DNA from: Apostichopus japonicus
Lineage: Eukaryota; Echinodermata; Holothuroidea; Aspidochirotida; Stichopodidae
Length of the DNA stretch: 64,000 bases
Direction of reading: 5' to 3'
Assembly (NCBI RefSeq): GCF_037975245.1
Contig: NC_092570.1
Span: 10,379,501 to 10,443,500 of the forward strand
The notes under the pieces are model-generated. The model did not search any database. It was not told the origin of the DNA and saw only the letters and a program-made list of their open reading frames with translations. Shown here piece by piece: positions 1-13,799 of the stretch. The position numbers and the translations under genes are program-made. Every line of letters starts with the position of its first letter. Position 1 is the first letter of the stretch.

Positions 1-1661
1 AATCAAAAAAACGTCATTTAGGAGTTGAAAGGAAAGTACTTTGAAGCAAGAGTTGAATTAGATCTTCTGTAGACACAGTTATGACCATCGTGTAAACACG
101 TATACACATACATAAGATACGATTTAACACATAAGTGACATATGACCAAGTCACCAATGTACGTGTTATTTTCATTCAGACACCTACCATTTCAGACAAA
201 CTATCTAAGCGTAATGTCCATGTTCTTATCACAAACCATAAGTCATTCTAAACTGAAACCTTAACTGTGATATATGGTTTACATGTATCGTATTTCATGG
301 ATATAGGGTGTGAATAAATAAAGAATAAATACGGAAACGCCTTAATTGCTGTAAACAATTATGAGCGTCCGTTAAATGATTATAATGCCAAGTTGTGTGA
401 AATGGTCACACAACATTAAAGGTTGGTTATTTCCACAAATTTTCGAAATCACTGCTTTACCTCATTCGGAACTGATGAAAAACTGTAATGAACCCTATAT
501 CTTTCAGAAAAATGCAAAATTTCATATAACAAACAATTTGTTAAGTAGCGTGCAAAGAAATTCGTTCATTTTCGATTGAGCTTTAAACCTTTGAATTAGT
601 GTTCAGAATACGGGGAAGGTAGAGGATTATTAAGCAAGCAATTATTTCTGCACTGGAATGGCACAAAATTCCCCTCCCACTACCCCACCCCCCCCCCTAC
701 GATTAGCCTACTCCTTCTGAACGGACCAAAGATATTTTAGTTGTGCAGCCCAGATTGGCATACAAAATAAAGCTGACATGTAAAAGTTGTACTCACAGAT
801 TCAGTTTAGGTTTGTAATGGTCCTCAAAATTGGTTATTTGCTTTGGATATAATTTTAATTTTGTGTGCACATACAGCTTGCATTGAGGTTTCATCACATG
901 TATTTCGCTGATGATACAACAAGATGCATTTACTGAACTCGCCATTTAAGGAGACAAATGTTAAGTCTCCGAGCAATGAATTTGTGTTGTTTTAGAAAGC
1001 TACGATTTTTTTGTGTACTTTTTTTGGTCTTTCCATGTATTGCATGGCCTACATACATGTCAAATTTAAAATCTTCAGCACGCGACATCCCAGGTCTCAG
1101 ACACAACTATGCAAGAGATCAAGTAAAATAAAATACACAGGCATGTGAAGACTATTTGAAATTTAATATAAATCTTGAGACCGCGCGACAGTTGCCTAGC
1201 AGGGATTTCTTCTACATTTGATCACCCACAGGGGCCAGGTGTGTGTCGATTCTTCTTGAATATTGGTAAATGGCAACGCGTCCGAAATTCCAAGGCGAGA
1301 ATTTCAATAGAAAACTTTAGAATATAGAGAAGAAACACCACTAAGGGAGATAAACAGATAATAAAATTGGCAGATTTTGTTTTAAGTAGTTGCCATGGCT
1401 ACTGCAACTTTATATCGAGTTCGAAATCGTAATCATTCGACCAGGTACATAAGGCATTTATAAGGGCAATTGAATAGATTTGAAAATATTTTGATGAACA
1501 TTGAAGAAAGACAGATATATCTCTTTCGTGTTGATCGGTGGTTCACAACCCCTGTACTACTGTCACCTGTGCAGTTAACATACGTTGTTACACACTGTCA
1601 CAGTCTACGGGAAGCCTCACGTTCTGGAGATTTGCTACGATCAAATGGATTATCCATTGAG

Positions 1662-1662
<1 letters not shown>

Positions 1663-1743
<81 letters not shown>
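1663..1743. repeat. (TA)n microsatellite
   Basis: About 80 bp of almost uninterrupted TA dinucleotides. It makes Tyr-Ile or Ile-Tyr repeats in all frames, which explains the overlapping ORFs here; none is a gene. Confidence 0.98.
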
Positions 1744-1750
<7 letters not shown>

Positions 1751-4700
1751 GGTGGATGGGGTGGGTTGTAGGGTCTCTATAAACATGGTGTTGTGTCTCA
1801 TGCAGGGTGAATAAAAACAGTATAAGCTACGCAACAATCAACAGTTTGTCAGCAGGGAGTTATTAAGTTCATGCTATGACGTCAGGCAGTTTGATAAAGT
1901 TCAGTTTGTCAACATTGTGTGCGAGGAGAGACACAGAATCAATTCCTGTCTTCTTATACCGCGTTTTCTAACGTTTTTTTCTGCCTAATGGTCAACATAT
2001 CACGTATCCGAAAACACTTTTGGGCTTTCAACACACATATGATCAATCATAAATCGATATTAAATAATCAATCCATAATTAACTTTGAGTTTGATTGCAA
2101 TCAGGAAATGGATCTTCAGATAGAATGCGGCATATTTTCAATTTCAAAAGACCAATTGTAGAAGCATATAACCTACGCAATTACCGCGGTTGGTATTATG
2201 AGCAGCACGATTATCGGTGTTATTCATTGTTTGATATTACGGTATTACCGTTTTGCCTTTATTCTCCCGCTGGGAAAAACGTTAGTACAAACTGAAAATA
2301 AATATGTATACAAATCGATTTTTTTTTGTGTGTGTAAAAAACAATGTCAAGAAAGCAAAGATTACATATTTATTGACCGAACGCCTCAACTCAAATTGAC
2401 GGAAGGGTAAACAATCAACTTTTTCATGTAGTAAACATTTAGTATACGAGACTGACAAGTTCAACGCTGATGGTAAAATTCTGACCACAAGTGTAAGTAA
2501 TTTTTTTTATAATTTTTGGGCTCAGAATTGTGTCTATAAGCCTACCACTGTCTTTTTCTTGTATGAAGGAGGCAGAACATTCCGATTCGTCTAAATATTA
2601 CGAGTATAGTAATGTTAATTAATGCTGTGCTGTATCGAATTACTTCTCTGCACTGTTCAGATAACCTGAATAACCTTACACAAGGCCAGTGATGACGTCA
2701 ACACTTTCATAGTGAACACAAGCTTTTGTTGGAAATTTCATCTATTAAAGTGCAAACTGATGTTTAGCCTGTGTTTCATTTACAATAAAACACATCTTTA
2801 TGCCCTTGAGAAACCTGTGTGGTTGCATAATTGTCAGAACTACACTATTCACAAGCTGTAATGGTTTAATGTTGTAGAAGTGTGAATAATCCAGTTAATT
2901 ATGTGAAGATTGCATCACTGTGTGATAAACCCTGCAGCACTATGCTAGGATACGACAGGCAATGTTAACACCTTTGTAATGGGCTCTCCGATTGGAAGGC
3001 AATGTTTATATTTCGAACCAAAAAGTTCTATGAGTATCATTAATATTGCAATTGACTTAATTTTGCAACTAGCGGAATACAAGAACTCAGATAGGTCGAA
3101 CAATATAATGTTAAAACATCACGTTGCTTCGCAATGCAATGCTTTGCTGTTATTTTCAATATGTGAAATATAGGCTTGATTGTTTTTATTTTCTCCGTTC
3201 GTACCATGTGACCTCCAGAGGGCAAACAAAACAAATTTATGTTCAGCTTCTCCTGTCGGAAAAGGCATACAACATGAGCAGTCCGCTAAATACAATATTG
3301 TAAGGTTCGAGGGTTAATGTCTGTCGCCACCAGCAGTGTTACTAGACCGGTGCAAAATTTGCCCTCCAGAGAAAGCACAAGAGTGCCATATCTGAGGTGC
3401 CAAACATATAAACATATGCTCACCAAAGCCCAGGCCAAGCCCAAACAATTCTTATGTTTGGGTGAATGTGGACTCTCTTCTTTCGGAGCCCACTGCTGTT
3501 GCTGCACTGGGGCTGTTACTCCTTGCTATGCCACTGGTCGCCACAGCGTTATCATGTCGCAGTAATGGTCAGGTTTTAATGAATGCACTTCTTACCGTGG
3601 TGTAACGCATTTACATTATTTTGGACCCATTCTAAAGCACTCCTCTCCTCTCTTGAGTAGTCTGGTTTTGGGCCACAGATAAATTTAACCATGTGTGCCT
3701 ACAAACGATTCATTATGTAATAGCTGCTCCCTACTGCAAAGGCAAGTGGTGATTCGTTTTGGTCTGACATAGAACTCGATGATGTTGTTGCCTATAGAGA
3801 CAACTATATGTTAGGGCTGTATAGTAGTTGTGAAAAGCATAGCTTTGGTGGTTAAAGTAATATGAAGGTCTGTGAAACTGTTGCTGAATCAATATTGCTT
3901 CCTATTGCAGATCTCTCACCATATACCGCTCAGTTCATATGTCATACATACACACGATGACGTAGTCGAAATAATTCTACCTGACGTTGAACTGTTACAG
4001 TGAAATAACAAACACCGTCTCGTCCTGTGGATCTCTCAACATAAACTCATTTATATAGATTATACTTATTGGCATCAATATATACCTTTTTAACGGCTCT
4101 ATCATGCAGTGGGTAAAAAAAACCTTATTTGTTTCTTAACGTACGTTAATTTTAACAAGTTTAAAAACCAAAGGAGCCCATATGTAGTTTTAATACAGAA
4201 TATGATCGCAAAATTACTTCGCCATTCTTAAAAGCTAACTTGAACGTTCCACATGGCATGAAATAAGTCAAGAAGTATGAAAGGAAGAAGTTATCAGTAA
4301 AACGCACTGTGCGATACGTGACGTCAGCAAGAGTAATAACTCAATTGTCTTCACTAGCGACTTGACATCGTAAAGGGAATTATTTTCAGGTTCAACAAAC
4401 ACCGTAACCTTATCACGTCCCCATAAACTATGATGTAATAAGAAAGAAAAAGAAAAAAAATCCAGACACAGCTCGAGCCATCACTAAGTAACAGTTGTAA
4501 CTTGATTCATTCAAACGTTCGATGTATATTTATTGGACTTGGAGACATGTGTCGCCGATATTGCGTCCTACTGGGATCAACATTATTCCGATCAATGATT
4601 GTGGCCTAAAGATCTTTGGCATGCCAAATTCGTTTGAAAGAGAAAGCACTTTATTGAAAAGAAAGAAGTCATGGCACTGATAGTTTGAAAAACACAAGAA

Positions 4701-6424
4701 AATAGTTACTTTTTGTCATACAACTTTGCCGTTGGTCTAGTTTTTGTTTCAGCTATCCTTGGATGTTTCAAAAATTTACTTGACTTTTTTAAGCATACTC
4801 TAGTTTGAATTTATTCTTTCGTTGTTATTTGTCCATAATCTGCCTGCGATGTCCTACATTCATGACAATGAAGCCTAACCCAGTAGACTGATCATTTCGA
4901 AATCAGCGAAATTATACGGATCATATACAAATTCTGGCTGAAGTCACCTTCTAACTTCAATCTGATGCCCTCACATTCATAATATGTGCTATTTTAGTAT
5001 ATGAAACGTTGCATGGGAGCCGTGTAAACATGCATGTGCGTCATATAGTAATTAAATTGCATTACGATGCTGAAATGTTTCTGGCAGTTATTATGATGTA
5101 TTGTGATGAAAGATTCCCAACAGCTTGATCTACCTCTATGTTGAGGCATGTAACCTTTTCAACATTGAATTCACTGAATGTCTAAAGACGTATTTCATTA
5201 GCCATTGTTAAAGGGACATTCCGATGCCTGAATTAAGTTCATTGTTTACTAATATTGCATCCTATTATAGTTTTGTATCGTGGAGAAACAAAATATTCCA
5301 TATTAAAATTCGGTGAACTTTATGAATGCATTAGTCGCATTGCGATGCATTGCGATAAAAATAATGTTGTTTCTCTTCATAATGCACAAATCATTTATCC
5401 ACTGAAGAAAATATTCTTTAAAAAATTTGAATATTGATGAGGGGAACCATGACAACATTGAACATGTATAACACATCAAAGCGATGTTATAATAGGAAAA
5501 TAAGCTTTTCAAGAACATCTGGCACGCTGATATGACAGATTATCTAATATGATCTATGCTTATTGGAGCAAGGAACGGGTTATCTTGTGACAAACGTTTA
5601 CTTTCAAACAACCACATCTAACGTTAGGCACAATATACTGTTTTCCGAGTGTAGCATATTTTTCTCTTTCGTAAAAGTGTCACTCTGTCTGCCACGGGAA
5701 TACCCCTTTAACTTCATCACTTCGTTGTGTTATTAACTAGCTCTTACCGGTTATGCTGGGAGAAGGGTTTAAATTCCTCCTCACAAGTAACACTTAACTG
5801 TTTTTCTCAATTTATACACGTGACCCTCCAGAAATGACGTCATAGATGAAGTTTGATACGTCTCTCTAAATAACCATAATTTATTGTCTTGTTTATGAAT
5901 CACACATTTGTGATAAGCAATAAACACGTGTAATGTTATTTTAATGCTAAGAGAGGAGCATAAGGGTTTTCAAGTTAGCTTCGGCAAAGTCAAGTTAATT
6001 GGAAGAAACGCTAGCCTATCTTAACCGTGAGACTGATGACGTCATATGTTAATGGAAGACAGTCGATACGCGAGATAACAATTTAGTTCGCACAGTCGTT
6101 TATGGGTGCCTTGTAATTAATTTTGACAGTCACGCAGGGTTAATATAGCATGACGAAGCGACTATTGAACAACATATGTGACATAGCCTTCAGTCTGTTG
6201 TTTGATGATGTAACAGAATCGAGAAACCATGTGACCTTTAAGCCAATCTTGATAAATTGCCACATTTCATATCATAGCCGATTGACATCGAGCACCTTTT
6301 ACATAATAAATATACCTGTTATTAATCGGAGTTTTTCTCATTTTTCTGTCTTCAAATTGATTTTGTTGACACCAAGATTGGAATGACAGATGGTGTGAGT
6401 TGTATTGAATATTAACCTCAACGG

Positions 6425-6543
6425 GCTGAAAACTATGCAGTGCTATACTACATATAAATATACATGCTGACAACTATGCCGTGCTACTACATATAAATCT
6501 ACATGCTGACAACTATGCCGTGCTACAACATATAAATCTACAT
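6425..6543. repeat. Three-copy tandem repeat, about 43 bp unit
   Basis: The unit contains AACTATGCCGTGCT followed by ACATATAAATCTACATG and occurs three times in a row with minor changes. Confidence 0.9.
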
Positions 6544-9134
6544 AAAAACGGACAAAAGCAACATGGAATTTAAAAATGTCGAACAAGTTGAACTCAACTG
6601 ATGTGGGATTTTCGGTAAAGAGCAGGATAAAGTTTGTTTTATCACAACCAAGTCAAAAGTTGCTTTAACATACAACGAAACTTATTATGACGTTATTCTC
6701 CAGTAGTGAAAGAATTACTACACTGCAAATAAATAAAATTGATGATTCAGTCTCACTGATCTGGAAAGACTATGAAAGTGTACATTAGTCCATAATCAGT
6801 CCGTTAGTAATTGCTAGAAAATCAGAAACTCTTCGATGAAACAACTTACACGCACATTGAACACTGAAACCACTCAATAAGCCATCTTATATTTTCATTC
6901 AAGGTTCATTGTTTGAGAAATTCTATAAAAATCATAACTTAATATAGTGGAGGTAGTTTATTGAGAAGTTTTAGTTTAACAATTTTTTGCAAGACATATA
7001 TGGAAGCACTAATCAAGCCATTGGTTGGGGGGGGGGGGGTATTATTTTATCGATCCTGTTCCGCCTTAAAAATCCCATAGCAAAGTAGTTAATTGATTAG
7101 TTTCTTTTCAAAGAATGAAATAAAAATCGAGAACTTTGAAATCTTTCAATTATGCTGTTTGTAAGTTTGTGATACTGATTTGAAAATTGTCTGGGCGTTG
7201 AAGCAGTGAGAACAAAAAACTTCAATTATAACGCTCTCAGTGACTATATATGGAGTATGCCTTACTCGTCGATAGGTTTGGAAACAGTATCGACCAAAAA
7301 CTAGTTACGGATGTAGTCTATGCCATGGAATCTATCAAAGTATATAATAATTGTACGGAAGGCCAAGCACTGTTCTGCTGTATATGCTTTCCGCGAATAT
7401 GTAGTAATTTTCTGAAATCACATTTATTTTCTAATATATATGTAAGTTTGACTTTTCTTTAATGATGTTTTGCAATGACGTAACATTTCCTATCATAATT
7501 TCTCATTATTTTTTATTATTATTATTACTACTACTTTTATTTTGTATTTGACTTCAACATTATATGTCACATAAGTTCATTTTTGGTCAGTTATTGAGGT
7601 AGTCAGTTTCTATAGTTGCAACGTTGGCAATTATGACATGGTTACATGCTTTGCTATTTTCGATTGTGTAGCATGTTTGCAAACATGTGGACAATCTATG
7701 TTAGTATACTTTGTGGATATTTCTCGTCCGGTCTGGCGATGAATTTTGTTTTAGCTCAGTTCTGGCTACATTTAGCCTCATTTGTCTTATTTCGCCTTTA
7801 ACGCTTGACATCTGTGCTGCATTCATATCATTAATTATCTTTTACCGTTGATTAACCCGTATATTGTCGTGGTGAGTCTTTTACCAATCATTCGGGTATA
7901 TAGCAATGCCTATTGTACTTCGAGTTCATACACATACCATTTCTGATCATCACGCCTGCAGATAATGTACGTATGGCCGTTTGTATAAAAAGATCAACTT
8001 TGTGCATCCCTGGAATATCTGACGTACTCTCGATCAAGTCGGATATATATTAGAAATATGTGTTGGTAACATTTTAGCAAATGAAGTAATGGCATTCTTA
8101 CTGTAATTCTCAATTTGATGTCCGGTGTAACATTACATAAATATGTGGAGATGACTGTTCATTCATAGTGCCTTGCGAAAAACCAAAAATCAGTAGTCGA
8201 TAACCCAATAATTACGATAACACTTCCAGGATTTTCGCCATTGCGACCTTCAACAGCCGTGACGGTCTAGTTCCCTGTCATATTTTAACTCAATTTATGT
8301 CTCTGCTCTTAACTCTAGAAAACGTTCAGGCTGAACTTACTGCAAGATACCCACACATTTGTGACGTATGTCCGTTCAATTGCTAAATATATCACATATA
8401 GTCTGTCGCACCTTTCTAATCCATCCGTCTAATGATGACCTCAATGTTATCATGGCCATTAGACGTTAGACTATGTGTCCTGACCACTGTTATCGTATAC
8501 GGTAGCTCATAATTATCTATACAACCAAGTAAATCATTCATCCGTGTATATGTGACCCCCATGTAGGTTTCTTATTGCAATAGACCTATAGAGTCTATTT
8601 CAGATTACAGAAATCGTATACAGAAACTGATAACAGTTAAGCTCCGAAAGATTACGACCTTTACCTACCTACCCTACTTTCAAATTGACGAATTTATCTC
8701 ATTCGGTATAAGTCAGTCGTTACGTGCCAGGCATTCCTCCCTCTCTCGTATCTGTAACAAGGATATCATTAGTTACTCTTATTTATATTCCTCAATGTGG
8801 ACCCCAATCAAAGGTTACTTGAAAATTTTGTTCAGCATCCTTAGACTTTGATCGATAAAAGGTAAATGTCAACTGAGCATGGCTGATTACCTAAGTGTAC
8901 TATTCTTACAGCAGGGTATGGTAATGACATCTCAGAAGGATTATTCCAATTATTGATCACACACGTACTGACTGCATACTCGATAATAACGAAACCTGCA
9001 CATCTGTCGATAAAGCCGCAAAGTTTCTTCAATAGAAAACAACATCTAAGGCCGTCGTGCTAATAATTATTCTTCAGTTTTTCACGATTATGATATTCAA
9101 CATTTCATTTTTTCCGTTCCAATGAAGATAACTT

Positions 9135-9346
9135 GGCCCTGCAAAGGATTGACAAACTGAAGTGTGAATATGTCTATATGTAAGGATCGATCCAAAGGTG
9201 TATATGAAGAGGATGCTCTTCCGTAAAATAATAAGTACGCGGCCCTGCAAAGGATTGACAAACTAAAGTGTGAATATGTCTATATGTAAAGATTCATCCA
9301 ATGGTGTATATGAAGAGGATGCTCTTCGGTTAACTAATAACACGGT
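9135..9346. repeat. 106-bp tandem duplication
   Basis: Two adjacent copies start GGCCCTGCAAAGGATTGACA and end after a GAAGAGGATGCTCTTC segment. The copies differ at only a few positions, so the duplication is recent. Confidence 0.92.
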
Positions 9347-11610
9347 TCAGCAGTTCCGAGAGATACGACATCAAAGCAAATATCTCGATATTTATATCCC
9401 GCGTTATACAGTTTTGAATGATTTAATTAAGAGAGTGTATTATTATATAGTAACATTTGGATTTGCACTTTTACTGCGTAACTTGTAATTAGTTAACAGT
9501 TTAACATCAAACAGTATTTTGATGTGCTCTTGAAATGTAATTCGATGCAAACTGAAAAGTTATGGAGGCCAGTTGGTCCCCCATTGCTTTGCAGCACAAC
9601 TCTATTGCACCACCGGTGAGCCGCTGAATAAAACTTTAAAAAACTGGCTTAGTTTGATCAATAACAATGTTATTCTGAAGAAGCCTCGTTAGGTTAAGTA
9701 AAACCGCGGACCAAATGCCCGAAAAAAAAACATTCTTAAAAGAGCAACATGAAGTAGTTGTAAAATGCGACCATAAATGAACGTTAACCGTGGACCCAAC
9801 GGGCTGTAGTGTAGGATGTCAAATTTTCATGGACAAAATAGGCTACGTTTCTTTAAGGGCCTGATAAAGAATGACAGGTTTTAGTTGGATGTTCGTCTAC
9901 CTCAGATAGCAGCTGAAAAGTGAAGACTTTTCTTCTAACTAAAAGTTACACAGATTTGAAGAAGAGAAAAACAACATTGAATCAACTAGAGTACAACAAC
10001 GTCACTTGTGTTATCCCCAATTTGGTCTCTGAAGCTAAGGGAAGTCACCATAGCGATTCTATCTTCAACAATTGCCATACAATGATGCCGAAGAAAGACT
10101 CCAACTGACATGGCAGGGAAATTTATTGAACAAATTTTGGCTTCCCTTCCAGCCAGTCTCTTCTCGCCGTCCTCCTTGCCTGCCAGGAACACCACCTCCC
10201 CCCACCTCCACCCCTCCACCCAATCTCATAGACACGCACACACATGCTCACATACAGATATTGTAGCAGGTATAATTGCCCGTTACTTACCAAGTTAAAA
10301 CAACAGTTGTCCTTTCTGCTTCTTTACCGTTTTAAGTACTGCGCAACTGTCCATTTACAGCCTCTCACTGTGGTACGTAACTCGTTCTTGCTCTGGTATC
10401 TCTGTATAAATACAACTACTGCGACACTAATTGAAAAGCAAACTCAGCTACCACTTAGGATTAATATAACTTTTTCGCTTCCGTAAACCTTCTCATCCGC
10501 TCAAGCTCCCCTACTGTGACACGGAAAGTCGATAATCCATTAAACGGCTCTCTCCCTGCACATATATCCTATCTTAAATATGATGATGGGTTGCAAACTT
10601 CAGTTATGAAGAATCTTTTGTAGCCTTACTAATTTTGATAAACGAATTTACACAATTTTCTTCGAGAATTTCCAAGTTGCGGTAACTGCACTTCCTGCCG
10701 GTCTCTGTTTGCTAACCAAAGTCAAAATTAGCCTAATTCTAGCTCAAATTTCAATTTAGTATCCCTTTGTAAAGAAGTATGAATTTATGATGCGAAAGAA
10801 AGTTTGCGTAAGCGTGAGACTAAATGCAGCTCCTTCTCTCTCTGAGTCGAAAGTAGTTATGTTGAGGCTTTCACCATCGATCAGCGGAGGAGCCTCTTGG
10901 TGTGAGACTAACATGAGGTGCGCCCTCACCTAGAAGTTCCAATTTATCACAATTGGTAGCACGGTATCTATTTGACAGTCAGAAGCAATGTGAAGTAAAA
11001 TTAGATCTCGTAAGAAAAGTCAAAAGTTCAACTCGTTTTCTTCAATTCGGGAAGTGGGGGTGGGGTGGGGGTGTATGTATAAAGAAGTTGAAGCAGCTTG
11101 TTATTCAGCTGAAGAGCAATGCGGTATTAATGTGAGTTAATCATGGTACTTACTGTAGGCAAGATTGATATACATGACCGTCACATATAACTGATGTAAG
11201 TCCAGGGTCTATATATATCATTTTGGCGAAAATCAGATCTTTTAATCATCAGAGGATCATCAATTAAAGTGGCTGAACCACCTAAGCCAAGCACCACGAG
11301 GTCAGCCTATCAGAACGAATACAAATGGAATAAAAACGTCTGGCATGCATGGTCTCAAATAACATGTTTACAGTGCATTTCAAACTTGCCGAGGTCAATT
11401 GTGCTTGACAGTTTATTTGAATGAGTTCGGAGTTTATAAAGCGATGAATTAAAGTCAAATATTAGGCCAGGATGAGGATCAGACGTCATCATTTACTTAG
11501 CCCTTAAAGGACGATTCCATTGATTTAATATATTTTAGTAGTGAACATTTTAAAGACTGAAATAGTACACTGCACTACACTTTGGTATATAATAATCAGC
11601 ATCTTATTTA
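9347..11610. other. No recognisable gene
   Basis: No family match on either strand. A C-rich, Pro-coding stretch near 10180-10240 and a G-rich stretch near 11055 are low-complexity sequence. Confidence 0.55.
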
Positions 11611-11614
11611 ATAC

Positions 11615-11908
11615 GGTAATAATCGGCAGTTAATTTTACGACGCTTAAGAGACCACAAATGCGGGAGAAACCTGCATGTGCTTATGGATTACAATTTACA
11701 TGTCGGGTGACTTCCAATTCAACATTTTAACTCAAATTTGGAATCTTTTCAATTGAGAAAGTCATATCAAATGGGAAAACCGTTGATTGCTCTTGGGCGA
11801 AAAACCCACTTAACTTTGATCCGGCTGGGTTTCGAACCCGGAACCTCCCAATTGCCGCAGCCTCATTGCTTCAAATGCCACCGCCATTATCCACTCGGAC
11901 ACAGCACC
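11615..11908 (-). repeat. SINE with tRNA-Ser/Leu-like head
   Basis: On the minus strand 11908-11820 reads like a type II tRNA: box A GTCCGAGTGGATAATGG, an extra-long variable region, then box B GGTTCGAAACC. A non-tRNA body follows down to about 11615. The body recurs without the head at 15325-15467, which indicates a dispersed SINE rather than a functional tRNA gene. Confidence 0.75.
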
Positions 11909-13264
11909 TGTATACATATTTGTTTAATAATCAGATGCAAAGAGCAGAGAGAAGTTTTCCAAATATGGACTTTTCTTTAAAACTTATATATACTTAATGT
12001 TATTAAGTATGTGCATTCTATTCAATGAATTTTTAATAGATTGTGTACCTTAGGAATGTATTAATACAAACTATTACGTAATCGCTAGATAAAAGCTCTT
12101 TGGCAGTAGCTTTAATTGAGTAAGTTCTATTCCCTTCGCCCAACAAGAAGGGTGACTTCTCTTTACTACACATGTTGCCTATCGTGTGATGTTTCAAACA
12201 CAAGAAAGAAAACAATATAGCTTGAAGCATGAACAAGAACAGCCAACTCTTCAAATCTTTGTATAAGAGATATCAAACAAGGAAAGAAGTTGAGAAACAA
12301 TTTGCGAGATAAGTGCGTTGCTTCAGATATGTGTGCTAAGGCACTGGGAAGGAGCAGCTTTAGCTGAAAGGGATAGTTATCAAAAGTATTGTTTTATAGT
12401 GTTATCTAAACTATATATAATTTATTGATTAATGAAGCGATGTTCATGTACTACAAAATTGTTAAGTTACATCAATTTTCAGTTTAACATGCAGCTAAGG
12501 GCCTTTAAACCGTTTCCATAACGATCTTCAAATTTCACTGACTGGATTTAACAGCACTGTTCGAGATAACGTAGGATTAGATGGACGAACGGACGGATGT
12601 ATAGTTATGTTCCTTGGTCATTCCTTGCAGACTATAACCACATCACATTCCAACGTGCAAAACACTGATTTCTAAATTTAGGTAAATCAATTGAAATATG
12701 GAAGTCTCACATGGAGGCACTTTCTTGGGAATTAACAACGCAGTTATGTTATGAAATTGGCATATCTTATTGCATCGGATAGGGGAACGTATACCGAGAA
12801 AGACTGTTGGGTAATATATATCATATCATATTATATTCTATCAGAAAAGACTATTTTATCAATTGAGTTGTAGTTTACCACCCACGCGCCTCTATGCGTT
12901 TGCAATTCCCGTGTATAATTACGACTCATTTCAACAATTTTGTCTACACAGGATGTAAGATTTGAAGATATTTGTGGTAGTAGAGTGATGTTATACCTAT
13001 GTTTTGACATTTTACGTGCAGTACTGGTATAGAAACGATGTACAATATTTCAGTAGATAGTTCAATGCGATAGAGTCGTTAGGTCATATGGTCATGTGTG
13101 ATACATAGGGTATACAATAAGTGGTGTTCATTAAAGCCCAATCGATTCCTAAGATAATAATCAGCAGATTTTGTATAAGTACCTGTAGGCCGAACATCTA
13201 GATATCTAGTTCTGCTGCTTCATCGTGCGGAAACTTTATTGTGTGTGTGTACTTTTATGTGTAA

Positions 13265-13616
13265 ATGATAAGTTCGAAGTAAAACGACGTTCGCTACTGG
13301 GTGAACGTGAGTGTTCCCCTGTATGAATAAGGTCCTGCAGGACTTTATGAACCAGGACAATGTTTCCGGTTGGGCATTGCTTACACAGAAATTATGTCTG
13401 TCCTAACAGAGAACATGCTTGGTGGATCCCAAAAAGACAGGACTTTGAAATTTTCGTGTCATGGCCACTTTAATGATAACTTCGAAGTAACACGACGTTC
13501 GCTACTGGGTGAACGTGAGTGTTCCCCTGTATGGATAAGGTCTTGCAGGACGTTATGAACCAGGACAATGTTTCCGGTTGGGCACTGCTTACACAGAAAG
13601 TATGTCTGTCCTAACA
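13265..13616. repeat. Duplicated segment, about 140 bp at 208-bp spacing
   Basis: The block starting TTCGAAGTAA, continuing CGACGTTCGCTACTGGGTG and ending GTCTGTCCTAACA, occurs at about 13273-13408 and 13481-13616 in the same orientation, with a non-repeated spacer between. Confidence 0.9.
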
Positions 13617-13679
13617 AAATATACCAACATTATTTCCACGTTACGGTAAAATTGGTCTCCCTGCCCCCTACATATCTTT

Positions 13680-13708
13680 AAATATATATCTCTGTGTGTG
13701 GGTGTTTG

Positions 13709-13739
<31 letters not shown>

Positions 13740-13798
13740 ATATCCATCTATATGTATATGTATGTGTGTGTGTGCGTGTGTGAGTGTGCATCTCAGTG
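13680..13798. repeat. Compound (TG)n/(TA)n microsatellite
   Basis: GTGTGTG, then two runs of TATATA, then TGTGTGTGTGCGTGTGTG. Low-complexity only. Confidence 0.95.
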
Positions 13799-13799
13799 A

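Larger units (their letters stand above)
1..9134. other. No recognisable gene; microsatellites and small repeats
   Basis: Both strands lack any ORF with family resemblance, and the short ORFs are of a length expected by chance in AT-rich DNA. Visible structure is limited to a long (AT)n tract, homopolymer C and G runs and a three-copy short tandem repeat, listed separately. I see no tRNA or snRNA signature. Confidence 0.6.

Noticed and set aside
683-695. Homopolymer C or G runs here and at about 7028, 19399, 21731, 21814, 22201, 45702 and 62856 as G-quadruplex signals
   Set aside because: Such runs are frequent in this genome and show no fixed relation to genes in the window. Kept as low-complexity sequence only.
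1470-1837. Overlapping ORFs with long Tyr-Ile repeats on both strands
   Set aside because: Product of a (TA)n microsatellite that is open in all frames.
3286-3565. Overlapping 73- and 82-codon ORFs with a Cys-rich end
   Set aside because: No signal peptide, conserved spacing or splice support. Length is within chance expectation.
11820-11908. Possible functional tRNA-Ser or tRNA-Leu gene
   Set aside because: The body sequence that follows is repeated elsewhere in the window without the head, which fits a SINE.
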